A DNA stretch of 64,000 nucleotides. It comes from Cotesia glomerata (lineage: Eukaryota; Arthropoda; Insecta; Hymenoptera; Braconidae). The notes below the pieces were generated by a model that saw only the letters and a program-made list of their open reading frames with translations, made no database searches and had not been told where the DNA came from. The DNA is taken from NCBI RefSeq assembly GCF_020080835.1, contig NC_058163.1, forward strand, positions 8,529,318 through 8,593,317, given 5' to 3'. Made by a program: the position numbers and the translations under genes. Shown in pieces: positions 33,231-45,268 of the stretch (positions within the stretch are counted from its first letter, which is position 1; each line of letters begins with the position of its first letter).

Positions 33231-34192
33231 GTTAATGAAATTAAAATATGATACTTTGATTGAATAATTAAATTTATTGTTACGTCTTAGCGTAATTTTT
33301 AAATTATTTATTTTAATCCAAATCATTTAAGATCTATAGATTGGGATCGGGAGTATTTTAGCTGGTTTTAATTTTAGAAGTGATAAGACTTGGGTTGCAG
33401 TTAATACATATATTGTAAAATGAAAAAGTAAATAAATGTACAATTAAGTACGTTTTACAAAAGTTATTACAAAAAAAATTATTATAAGGTTGATCGGAAC
33501 GTATGATTTGACACAATATAAAAAAAACAATGATTTCTAAACGCTTTGAGATCAGGAAACGTAACTTTACAGTACCTGTACTATTTGGATAATCTCTGGA
33601 GATGAACCTTGAATCGGAAATCTAAAGATAATTAACTCACTACTTTACTCACTATTCACAAAAGAGACAAAAGAGTGTTTTACACAGTGGGAAGGCCTGC
33701 ACTGGTAAAAAATAAAATTTAGTCTGAGTCTGTGTCAGAGTCGGAAACTGAACTGAATAGCATCTATTCTCCAGAGAGTCCCATAGTTTTAGTTTTTTTT
33801 GGGGGGTCCTAGAAGGGACGATTTCCATCCAATAGGAAAGGACTTTTCCACTCTAGGTTCCCTTCTCTTTAGGAAAAACGGCCAGGTCACGCCCTTATGC
33901 AAGCGGATGGGTATGCGCACTTACGCATCCACTTACATATATTTTATTTATTTATACAATTTATTTATAATAATGCTATGTTAATTTTAATGAACTTTTA
34001 ATTGATCAGTTATTACTTATTTTAGTTTTATCTATTATTATTGAATTTGTTTAGATTGTTGGGATCTGTTTTGTCGTATTTATTAATTATTTTATAAATT
34101 ATTTTTTTAATATTTATTATTGCATTATTTTATCTCAGTAAGACTTCGTTATTTAAATTTTATTATTTTCAAATTATTTAAACTTTATCTTA

Positions 34193-36885
34193 CTGACAAG
34201 GGGAGGATACGACCTTGGGGAAACCGATTTTGATAATCTTTGACGTAGTGGTAGTACACTATGTGGGTATACTACCTCTGAAATACTAAAGTGCAATACT
34301 CAAAAATGGCTGAGAAAAACGCACTCAAAGTTTACCCAGCACTATAATATATTAATAGGTAAATAATTGATACATTAAATTATTCTTTAATAAAAAATTT
34401 TTCAATTTTAAACTTCATTTCTATAAATTATCTGCGGTGGTACAAACAAATAATAAGTCGAAAATTAAATGGAAAATTATACATTTTTTTAATTAATTAA
34501 AGCAATATTTTATAATTACGTATTATGAGATATTATTACATGATCCTGAGTGATACTTATGATAAAAACATTGAAAACAAAAAGTTTTTCTACACCAAGA
34601 GCAACAAATAAATGCTGCTTTTTTACAATGACACGGTATTTTTAAACGGTCTAATGAGAAACACCCATCATTGACATTAGTAAAAAAATTTCTTGTGTCA
34701 CAAAGCCCGCTGGCGAACCAGGCATATTCCATCATGTCTCGAAATATTGGTGCTGACAATTGGTGATGAATAATCGAATGAATTTTTATGCAATCCTCTC
34801 GGGAATGAATTTCATAATTCTTGTCTAGAAGTTCAGCGGTACTTTGCAATCGTTTGATAAAATTTTTCACTTGTCTATAGAAATAGACATCACATGGTTG
34901 AACTAACGGAGTACATTTTGGAGGTATAACTTTAAATGTGCATGTAGGCATTTTTTTATCATCCTGAAATATTTCATCATATAATTCTGGCTTCACTTGT
35001 CCTGTCCACGAGTCAATAATTAAAAGAAATTTATTTTTTTGACATATGGCATTAAACATTTCTCTAGAAAATTTTTATAGAGAGTAGTTGTCAGTTTTCC
35101 TGATTTTGATGATGTGACAATAACATTTTTGTATTTTTTTAAATATTCTTCTACGTTTTTCTTTATTCTTGGCCCAAAATCACCTATAGGCTCTTGCAAA
35201 CAAATAAAAACATGTGGTAGTAATTTTCCAAATAATGTTATGCTATATTGTGCAGTATATGAGTGTGACACCTTGGTCATGTCTTGTACTTTTGCAAACA
35301 CTGTTTTGCTTCCTTTTTCCGTCAGTGTCCTATTAAACATTGATTGGTATTGACATCCTGAAAATATGAATTTTAAAAAATCTAATGATTAACTTCGATT
35401 AAATTTAATAATGGAATAAAAAATAATTAGTTTACCGTTAGAAAATTTATATACCTGTTTGATCTGTATTAATAACGAAGTCACTATCGAAGTTAGATAT
35501 CAATTGTTTTGTTTGAATGCGAAACATTTCTGCAGAGGCGATAATTTCTGGCATGGTGTGAACTTCTTTGTCTGTTACAAATTTTTGTAATTTTGCGTTG
35601 ACGAATATTGTGTCTTTGTTTAAACTTTTTTACCCATGGGTCGGACGCTGTAAATTGAAGATTAGGAAACTGGCTGGCTGCAGCTAAAGCCCATTGCTGC
35701 AAATTTCGTGTAGTCACTTGTTGATAATTTTGTCTTGCCTCGACGAAGCGGTCATACGTCCAAGAATCAATCACATGATATTTATCAAATTTAGTTCCAC
35801 CATGTTCAACATCTTTTTCCCATACTTTCAAATGATCCATTCTCTTCAAATGACTACATCCATTTTTTTGTAATGTCTCTAGTTTCCATGAAGGGTGAGC
35901 TTTTGCTATGTTTAAAACTTCAATTTTATATTCCAGAGGAGTATAATCCATCATTATTTGTTTTTTTTTTTTCATCTGGAACATAGTCATCAACTGAATT
36001 ATCTTCTACTGCTTCAAAATTTCCGTCTGGGCATTCTTCTTGAGCATGAATCAATTCTTGATCGCTTACGGACTTCTTTTTATTTAACATATCTAACGTA
36101 TTATCATATAATTCTCTACCAATCAACATAGCATCTTCAGATAGAGTGTCAGAAGATGTTTTTGCAATTAAATCACTTTCAAGAAGTAAACCTTCATAAT
36201 ACACTACTCCATCTTTTAGCCGTTGCTTCGATAAATCACTATGTAAGGATGTATCAGGAGTGTTTTCATCTCCATGAGAAGAACTGGCTTCGCTTGATGA
36301 CATTTTATAAATTATAAAACAATTTTTAAAGTAAATTTCACTGCACAAATACGTCTGTTCATGTCGAAATTCAGAAACTAACTGCTATAGTCAAGCTTCT
36401 GAAAAAGTGGTGGGACTAACATAGGTTCAAGGACAACAACATGACTATTCTTCCGGTGGGCCAACAGAGCTCGAATCGATGTACAGTTTACAATAACTCG
36501 AGGACAAGAATTATTGTACCCTCATACCATATTCGACCCTTCTTATTGTCTGGCGCAGGTATATATTTTTCAGTTAAACTTATAATGAATATGAGAGTTA
36601 TAAGAATTATTCATGAATTACAAATATCTCATGATATACACCGTAGATAATTTATAGAAATGAAGTTGAAAATAAAAAAATATTTTATTAAAGAATAATT
36701 TAATGTATCAATTATTTACCTATTAATATATTATAGTGCTGAGTAAACTTTGAGTGCGTTTTTCTCAGCCATTTTTGAGTATTGCACTTTAGTATTTCAG
36801 AGGTAGTATACCCACATGGTGTACTATCACTGCGTCAAAGATTATCCAAATCCGTTTCCCCAAGGTCGTATCCTCCCCTTGTGAG
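34193..36885 (-). mobile_element. pogo/Tc1-like DNA transposon with ~245-bp TIRs
   Basis: Tips CTGACAAGGGGAGG and CCTCCCCTTGTGAG inside TA (34191-34192, 36886-36887). The inverted arms run to about 34437 and 36640. It encodes a CENP-B/pogo-type transposase on the minus strand. It is inserted in the E2 3' LTR; the same locus in the E2 5' LTR lacks it. Confidence 0.88.
34523..36348 (-). pseudogene. pogo-like transposase
   Basis: Pieces in order: an acidic N-terminal region (36348-35926, with CPDGNFEAVEDNSVDDYVP); a frameshift in the long A run near 35960; DNA-binding helix-turn-helix parts (YKIEVLNIAKAHPSWKLETL and WALAAASQFPNLQFTASDPW); a frameshift near 35620; first catalytic Asp in FVINTDQTG; a 97-bp GT-AG intron (35358-35454); the block 35340-35059; second Asp in LLIIDSWTGQ; third in LVQPCDVYFYRQVK; and a Cys-rich tail CHCKKAAFICCSWCRKTFC. 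A D-D-D triad fits Tc1/mariner/pogo enzymes, which cut and paste at TA. The Cys-rich C-terminus is unusual and may bind zinc. Confidence 0.8.
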
Positions 36886-37325
36886 TAAATTTTTGTATTC
36901 TTAAATAAACAGAAACCAACGGAATTGATAAATTTTTAAACATCTGGAAAATAAGTTTCTCTTCTATGCGTCATTTTTTTCTTTTTCTTTTAGCCTAAGT
37001 ACACAAGATGGTAAAGATATTTTTCCCTTATCCTTTTACATAAGGCCCTATTTATTTTATTTTTATGGCTTTCCTTTGAAGTAAAAGTAAAACTAAAATT
37101 AAAATTTTTTTTTTTTTAAGTATTTTCTGGGAAAAATATCTTAGTCTTGTGTATGTCTTCACTTTAATGACCCTGGCGTCACTAAAGAGATTATTTTAGG
37201 TACTATTTAATGTATATAAAAAAAAAAGAATTTTATATTTTATTTCTAAGGTCGCTCAAACAAAATTATAGTCATTGAATTATAATTTGTTTTTAAATAA
37301 TTTCAAAGTTTCTCAGGACGTAACA

Positions 37326-37340
37326 CCCCCGCCGTTAGAC
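37326..37340 (-). other. E2 polypurine tract
   Basis: Minus strand ACGGCGGGGG directly before the LTR start TGTTACGTCC; identical to that of E1. Confidence 0.7.
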
Positions 37341-37435
37341 GGAAGCACGAGCTGATTCGAGAAACGATCTATCGAGTGCGACGCATAATTTTGTTCGATA
37401 ACCTTTTTACCTATGATAAAAAAAAATGCTTAATT

Positions 37436-38545
37436 CTAGATGAATGTTCTTGGGTTTGAGGCCGCAGACATTGGTTGAGATGTAGTTGATTGGGCTACAG
37501 CTGGTTGAGAAGCGGTGTGTTGAGTTGTAGCTGGTTGAGGTACAATGTGTTGAGACACGGTTGGTTGTGGTGCAGTGAGCTGTAGTGCAGTTGGTCTTAG
37601 CAGAAGTGGGTAGATTTCTGGTACTTCTTCCCCCAATTCGACATCTTTGGTCCTGGTGGATGTAATTGGTGATGAGTTTGATTGATTCTGACGTTGTTTA
37701 CCCAGATGTAGTAGTAAATGGGTCAGAGAGTCCCACACGGCACCCAGAAGACATAGTGACCACCCATCAACAGTGTGAAGAGCGTATCCATGGACGATGG
37801 TATCCGCGATCATCTTGAAAGCTCGGAGACACATAATGACTCCGATTATTCCGGCACAATAAGTACCAAAACCAGTGAATTTCCCCCAAGTTTTAGACCA
37901 AGCATTCTCTGCCAGGTGTTCTAAAGTTTGTTCATTAAAGGCATTGATGATAGACGGAGTTCCTCTGGAGTAGTTGGTGAACTGTTGAGCCATGTTTTCG
38001 ATCACCACACTTTGTTCCATGGTGAACATAATCCTACCTCTCATTGCATCGAGATCGTCTTCTGAATAAATGCCTCCGGTTGCTAAGCTGGCCGGGTTTT
38101 GATATTTCCAGGTCATCTTGGTACTGGGCTTCAGTGTTTTTGGAGGTAGTGCTTCAGCAGGTTTGGGCATGAATTTATACCAGGTTGTGCCTACTTTGTA
38201 AAATTGCAATAAAGGAGAATTGCATGGAATTTCTGTGGCGTAGGTTGTGATGATGTGAGTCCGAGGAGTAAGAAATAGTGTCTGGTTTCCCCGCTGTATG
38301 GGCATGCGGTTATAACACAACTCGGCATGTTGAATTTTCACTTCGACTGGTACACATTGGACGATATGCACCACCTCTCCCGCTACCACAGCCATGTACT
38401 CGGGTCCTTCCATGTATCGGAACGCAAATTCATCTGGCTGAGTTGCTGCTATCGAGAGGGAGTTCTTCAGCACCTCTTTTTCCAAAATGCATCGTTTCTT
38501 AATAACATCTAAATATAATGACTGGACCTGAGACCTCAAATATTT
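37436..38545 (-). pseudogene. env: E2 Env, C-terminal part
   Basis: About 370 residues: the rest of the ectodomain (TLFLTPRTHI, TTWYKFMPKP, TKMTWKYQNPASLATGG), a predicted transmembrane segment (GTYCAGIIGVIMCLRAFKM) and a long cytoplasmic tail. The tail is made of Gln/Pro/Thr repeats of about ten residues (TVSQHIVPQP, TTQHTASQPA, VAQSTTSQPM), absent from E1. It is separated from its N-terminal part by a 1.4 kb insertion. The reading frame itself has no stop. No furin-type site. Confidence 0.7.
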
Positions 38546-39946
38546 TGTAACGGGTAATTTTTGATGTGTTTAAAAATAAAATAATTAAACTAACGAAACA
38601 ATGCTGCGACACAAACGCCCCCTTGTTCGAATCTGAAGCTCGCCGAATTCCAGGGTCCAAAGGGGGTTAAAACGGCAATAAACGTCAAACAAAACTCAGT
38701 TAACTGTAAATAAACTATAAATAACTAAGTCTAAAAAAAATAAATTCAAAATGTCCAAAACAGGTTATGATAAAGTCAAAATAAAGAATTTATTTATCAA
38801 AAATCAATAAAGTAAATAAATGAACAAGATTACAAGTAAACAAAAACACACGTGGTACAATTTTAGGTTATATCAAAAACCCCAAAACTAAATCAACCAA
38901 ATAATCTTACGTCGGTAAACGCACGCGTACCTTCCGTCGGTAATCAAAACTGGTCTTTACAAAACAGACTCCTCTCACTCTTACTCTCACTCTCACTCGT
39001 CGTGAGCGTCAAAATCGCGAACTACTCTTCAAAAACTGGTTCCCCGCTTCCCCAGGAGACTAGCCGTCACCCCTGGGCCCTAAGCTCTACCCCGAGAGCG
39101 AATGGAGAGTGTCCTCTTCGCCCCCACCTACACGGCGTATGATCACCTACTGGAGTTTGACAGAAGGTCAAACGTCCAGGGAAGTCAAATCTTGTTAAGA
39201 GTGCAAAGGTACTTACCAATGTTCTAGACGAAACCAAGGTAATGTCCCTCCAGGTGTTATTTGTTGGAAGAGTATTCACCACAAATAACCACTCTGTCAC
39301 AAGACTTGCTTTTCCCGAGCCAAATTTTGGCGGTTATCATTTTTTTCCTAACTCTCTTGTAACGAAAAGGAAGAGTCGTTTTAGACACCTGTCTGGTGTT
39401 CTCGAACTAGCATTCAAAAATAATGATTTATTATTTTAATCGCAATTTCTTTCATTTTCTATCCATTCGTCTCGCCAAATTCTAAGTTTTTATTTTTGAA
39501 ACTCAAATCTTTATTATTTTAATCGCAATTTTCTTCATTCTCTATCCATTCGTTTCGTCAAATTCACAATTCTTTATTATTTTAATCGCAATTTCCTTCA
39601 TTATATATCCATTCGTTGGCTTTTTCATACTAAATTGTCCTCGGGACTTATAAAATTTTCGCTCACCTAATTTATTTCTTACAAAAATAATAATCGTCAT
39701 TTCTTTCATTCTATATCCATTCGTTGAGTTTCCATACTAAATGGTCCTCGGGACTTAGAATAATTTTGCCAGTCTTTTAAATTCTTTTACAATTTAATCA
39801 TACCTTCGGTAACAATAATATAAAATTTTTAAATGAATACAAAAAATTAAATAATTAATCGCCGTACGAACAACAATAATTGTTTCTATTAATTTTTAAG
39901 TAATAAACTAAAATACTCAAATACAAAAAGTAAAATCTGGGTCATA
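38546..39946. mobile_element. LTR-like insertion in E2 env
   Basis: 1401 bp flanked by ATTT (38542-38545, 39947-39950) at a position where E1 env is continuous. Starts TGTAACGGGT and ends GGGTCATA, so the TG..CA rule is only half met. Contains about three diverged copies of a roughly 65-bp unit (TTATTTTAATCGCAATTTCT, CTATCCATTCGT) at 39420-39740. No ORF of note. Probably a solo LTR. Confidence 0.6.
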
Positions 39947-40898
39947 ATTTTTCTACATATACGAATTTTGCGTTCGCATATAAAAAGAGATCTAAATTAT
40001 CTGGGTTAGAAGCGACAATGTTACCCTTTTCTAATGTTTCTAAATCTTTCTTTCCAATTATATATAACTTAGGGTGTTCAGTCCGAGTGAGTGAAACCCC
40101 GCATGAAGTCTCAGTTCCCGTCATGCTCAATGAGAAACTGGTATCTCTTACATTAACTGAGTATACCGTTTCTGTCTTTGATTTTAACCTAGTAGCCACG
40201 CCACTGTACAATATGGTATACGTGTCAGAAATACAATATTTTCGGGGCAGCGATTGCCAATAAGTATATCCATCTTCCGGATCGATGCATTTACCTTTAC
40301 TTAATTTACACGGGGTTCCTGATGGCAAGTACACCTTGTCATCAGCAACCTTTACGCGAGCCGTTTGTGATTTAATTGTAATTTTGGCTGTTCCGACTAC
40401 GAAAACATTATCCCAAGTGCCAAAAAGGTCACTGTATTGGGCGTTAGTGCAATCTGCGTTATTGTTAACGCTTCCCGCGAGAGTGATGCTTCTAATCGTT
40501 GTAACATTCGGAACAATTCCGTCAATAAAAGTATTTCCAATGCGTAATGTGCCATGATCGTGCGCGACCTGGCACATCTCACGATCAATTGGAAGAATAT
40601 ATTCGCTGATACCATGACTCACAATAGAATTGTAAGATTGCCAACCACAATGTTGGATAACACGGTGGATCTCAATCTTACATTGAATTACTGGAGTATG
40701 TTCATACTCATTTAGTTGGAGCAACGCGATATTTGGTATTGTCGTCTCGATATGTTCTTCCCCTATATCGCACTCGTCAATATCCACTAGGGATATCGTA
40801 GTCATGTTGAGTATCTTACTACCGCAATCATATCCAATGATTGCATTGACTAGTCCCCAATGAGACAACAACAATAGGAAGGATTGAACTATCTTCAT
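39947..40898 (-). pseudogene. env: E2 Env, N-terminal part
   Basis: ATG at 40898, hydrophobic signal peptide (KIVQSFLLLLSHWGLVNA), mature start GYDCGSKILN. About 318 residues with the same Cys layout as E1: SLVDIDECDIG, IQHCGWQSYNS, ITLAGSVNNNADC, GTWDNVFVVG, several N-x-S/T sites. Interrupted after VYVEK by the 1.4 kb insertion. The frame happens to be continuous with pol because of an indel near the pol end. Resembles chuvirus-type glycoproteins by pattern. It would act at the cell surface in entry if complete. Confidence 0.7.
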
Positions 40899-40929
40899 TC
40901 TGTAACAAAAAAAAAAAAAAACAATCTTC

Positions 40930-43900
40930 TCAAGGTCTAAAATCGGGATCAGGATCCACGACGTTAGGCCTTTTTCGTTTGACTGGATTTGAGTCTTTTT
41001 TAGCCTATTGGGGTGTACTATTTTGTTTCGATTCCCAATTTTAATACGGACATTCCCATCAGGAAGAACTTCTACCACCTCATGAGGTCCCTCGTAATGG
41101 TCCCCGAATTTATGAGGTTTAGGACCCTTTTGGAGGAAAACATTGTCTCCAATGTTTATATCTAAGGGTTTTATTTTTTTATCGTATAGTTCTTTTGACT
41201 TAATCTTAGCACCTACCAGATTATCACGAGCTAATTGACGAATTTGAGTCAACCGCTCCACCAATTTAATGATATAATCATTATAAGTGGGTAATTTGTC
41301 TAAGTCATGTAGTGGTTCGCTAGAGGGCACTCGCGCAATTTTACCAAACACCAACTCGAACGGGGTGTATCGGGTACCTTCATGGACGCAAGTATTATAA
41401 GAAAACATGGCTAACTCCAGCCATGCATCCCACTCGGTTTCTTTACTAATATACTGTTTTAGGTATTCGTCTAGAACATGATGCGAACGTTCGAGAGAAC
41501 CGTTGGATTGGGGTCTGAATGCTGTAGTTTGTATTTTCTTAACTTTAAAACGCTTGCATATTCGTTGCATGAAGCTACTGATAAAATTGCGGCCCTGGTC
41601 GGTTAACAAAGCCTTTGGAGCACCAAACGTACTCACATAACGTTTAATGAATGCGTCTGCGACTGTAATAGCTAGCATATCCGGCAGTGGAATTGCTACA
41701 CAGAATTTTGAGAACAAATCTTGAATCGTGAGGATATATTCATTGCCGTCACCAGTCCGAGGCAAGGGACCTACAATGTCCATTGCTACTTTCTCAAAGA
41801 CCGTGCCCGGGGTGTCAGTTATCAACATAGGTTGCCTAGTCTTAACTCGGACCAATTTTCGTAGCTGACACTCCAAACATTGTTGGATTCGGACTTGGAT
41901 ATCCTGTTTTAGGTTTTCCCAGAAATAATTAGTACGTATTCTATTATAGGTTTTTGAAACCCCTTTATGTCCGCCTATTGGGGACTTATGGTCTTCGAAG
42001 AAAATACGGTCGCGTTCTTCTGGAGGAGCATAGCGTATTGTACCAAGACATATTATGATCTTAATTTGGTTACCACCGTAGATATCATGGATTAGGGAAA
42101 GAACATCTACCCAAGGAATATTCTCTACGAATTCTGAATACGCTATCGAGAATGTCTTAAGACCTTTATCCCTCAATATCCCTTTAAGTTTCACCAAACA
42201 TTTAGCCATGTTACTTTTAATGATTAATGAGGATTCTCCGCTATTGCGAATAATTAGACCGAAATGATTACGATTACCCTGTCGAGTCCAGAATACTTGA
42301 CCTGTGTCCATGACTCCGACCTTCGGTAATTTTTGGAGTTTCTGTAGGGATCGAGATCCCGAATCACAGGGATCTCCGTTTCCATTTAGAAAATAAACCA
42401 AATTGTCATTCCTATATTCGAACGAATCCTTAATACGAATTATATTGTGATTATTACTCTCAGTGGGGAGGCCTGCACTGGAATTCATAAATTTATTAAC
42501 ATTATTTTCCGCATCGGACCCATCCGTAGATTGCGATTCATCGGAATCTTCGGAGGAATCAGACTGGGTATCAAGATCCAATCGAGGTGTCGGATCCTCA
42601 AGATCCAACTCCTCCTCGGTCGGTATCTCTTGACACTTACGCGGCCTGCCCCTCTTCCTAGGGACTACCGGGTTTTTCTGTGGAATTGAACTAAGAGACT
42701 CGATGGGGAGGCCTGCATCGAGTGTTGAATTATAATTAGTCTCAGTGGGAAGGCCTGCACTGGAATTAATGAGTTCATTATAATTTTTTTTCACATCGAA
42801 CTCATCCGCGAATCCCAACTTATTGGAATCCTCAGAGGAATTCAATGGTGTATCAGGATACAATCGAGATGTCGGATCCTCATGATTCAACATATCCTTG
42901 GTCGAAATTTCCTGACACTTCCGCGGTCTGCCCCTCTTTCCGGGGATCACCGTGGTTTTTTGTGGACTTAAACTAAAGGACTCGATGGGAAGACCTGCAT
43001 CGAGTGTTGAATTATAATTAGTCTCAGTGGGAAGGCCTGCACTGAGTTTTGAATTGACATTCTGTTTAGTTTGTTGGGCTCGTGTAGTGACATTAATTGG
43101 GTTCGAGGCATTTCGAGAAAAGGCGTCGGCATTTGTATTGACTTTACCGGGTTTGTAGACCACCTTGTAGTTAAAATCAGCGAGGTGGAGACGCCATTTG
43201 AGTACGCGGGAGTTCCCTTCTGTTGCCGATTTGAACCAAACGAGAGGTTGGTGGTCAGTGACAATGGTAAACGAGCGCAAATACACATACGGGCGAAAAT
43301 GTTTCACTGCTTGAACCATCGCTAACGCCTCTTTTTCGTAAGTATCGTAGTTCAACTCGGGTCCTCGCAGGACTCGAGAATAATATGCTACCGGTCGGTC
43401 TTTACCGATTTCTCCCTGAGACAACACCGCTCCGATGGCATACCCTGATGCATCGGTGGTGATGATAAAAGGTTTAGAAAAATCGGGGTATTGTAAGACC
43501 GGAGCTGTGCAGAGCTTTTCTTTCAATATCTCAAATGCAGTCTGAGCGGACTCTGACCATTTGAAATCAATATCTTTTTCAAGCAATTTAGTTAACGGTT
43601 TTGCGATGTAGGAATATTTTTCAATGAACCTACGATAATAACCCGTTAAACCCAGAAATTCGCGAACGTTTCTCTGCGTTTTGGGAACTGGGAACTCCCT
43701 TACTGCCGTTAGTTTAGCAGGGTCAGATTTCAAACCTTCCCTACTGATAATATGGCCTAAATAATGGACTTCCGGACAAAGAAACGCGCATTTATCGGGC
43801 TGTAGTTGTAAATTTGCTTGTCGAAGCCTGGTCATTAATTGATCGATCTTTTGAGCATGATCTTCAAGATCACGAGCGAAGACAATAATATCATCTAGAT

Positions 43901-45263
43901 ATACAAAGAGTGCTGTACCCTGTAATCCAGTTAAAACAGAATCCATCAACCGCTGAAAGGTCGCCGGAGCATTTTTCAATCCAAAAGGCATTCGGAGATA
44001 TTCCCAATGTCCTTGAGGCGTGGAAAAAGCTGTTTTATGGCGATCCTTGGGATCCATTTCAATCTGGTTATATCCAGAAGCTAAATCGAATACAGAAAAA
44101 TATGACGACTCTCCCAACTGATCCAAAATATCAGTGATATTCGGCAATGGATATGCGTCGGTGATAGTTTCGTCATTCAAAAGTCTAAAATCTATCACCA
44201 CGCGCCAACGTTTATTGCCTTGAGAGTCGGCCTTCTTCGGAACTATCCACACTGGACTGTTGTATGGAGATTCCGAAGGTGTTAATATGCCGGTATTTAA
44301 ACCCTCTCTCACTTGTCTATCTAATTCTTCTTTTAAAGCTTGAGGAATTCGATATTGTTTGACAGTGACAGGGCGATCACTAGTGGTGGGTATCCGATGT
44401 CGGTATTTACCGGAAGAACTTAATTGTTCCCCGGGTATATAAAATCTATCGGCATACTTCCTTACCAGCTCTTCTACATGAATTTTTTCCTCCTCGTTGA
44501 GATAGTCTAGATGCAACAAGGGTTTGACTTTTTCGAATCTTTCTAGATCCGGAGGATTATTTACAATGTTAAAAATAGGTTTTGTAATATCGAATCGGGC
44601 ATGAATGTCTTTAAGAGATGAATCTTGAATCTGGGCTATCTCAACTTCGCGAATAGCCAGAGTCAGGATTTTTACAGCCACCTCCTTTTCGGTGGTATTA
44701 TAAATCTGGAGGTATGCGCGGTTCTTATTACTGACTTTAACTAAACAGTTACCAGCGAATACTCCTTTACAGATTTTTAACTTAGGTATAGAACCTTCCC
44801 GAACCTCTGGATTCTGAACGTTTACGAAGAATGTCGATTCACTCCGAGGTGGAACATACATTATACCGTTTTCGATCCGATTGGCTTGGCGAAAAGGGAA
44901 TTTTTCACCATTCATTTTCAATATTTTATTTTTATAATCAATTTTCGCCCCGTGGGTTGCGAAGAATTGCGATCCCACTAGACCAGCATGGGGTATTATC
45001 ATGTCGTCTGGGACTATATGACACACCGTCATCTTTCCAAAGAGTCTAATTTTAATGCTTCCTAGAGTGCTAATTGGAATATTAACTATTCCGTGTATTT
45101 CTATTATATCGTTCCTATCTATTTGATTACTATTTTCTATAAACTTGGCTTTAATTAGATTGGGTGAAGCCCCGGAGTCCAACATCATAACGACGTTGTC
45201 TCCACCGGGCGTCTTACCCGCTACCGCATAGGGTAGATTATCTATATCTACGCTAACATTCAC
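40930..45263 (-). CDS. pol: E2 Pol polyprotein
   Basis: One open frame of about 1445 codons from ATG 45263, 5 nt after the gag stop. Protease MMLDSGASPN (residues 27-35). RT with KRWRVVIDFRLLN, FSVFDLASGYNQIEM and FVYLDDIIVF (about 455). RNase H with IITTDASGYAIGAVL and IVTDHQPLVW. A linker (about 750-940) has a tandem duplication and two AT-hooks (KRGRPRK). A macro-like module is at about 944-1072. Integrase has GGHKGVSKTYNRI, CLECQLRK, AMDIVGPLP (about 1160), LTDQGRNF (about 1222) and NGSLERS (about 1258). A one-base change in the A6 run near 40994 shifts the last codons and fuses the frame to env; the undisturbed frame would end VVDPDPDFRP at 40930. Otherwise it looks functional. Confidence 0.92.
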
Positions 45264-45268
45264 CTTGT

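Larger units (their letters stand above)
33278..37325 (-). repeat. E2 3' LTR (with nested transposon)
   Basis: Starts TGTTACGTCT, ends GGACGTAACA. Without the 2.7 kb nested element it is about 1.35 kb. It carries one copy of the palindrome motif described in the findings at 33685-33705. Confidence 0.9.

Noticed and set aside
33799..33984. ORF repeated at 48367-48549
   Set aside because: Same reason: both lie in the E2 LTRs.
39947..40898. Interpretation of Env as a gypsy errantivirus F-type protein
   Set aside because: No furin site or following fusion peptide is visible, and the Cys layout differs.
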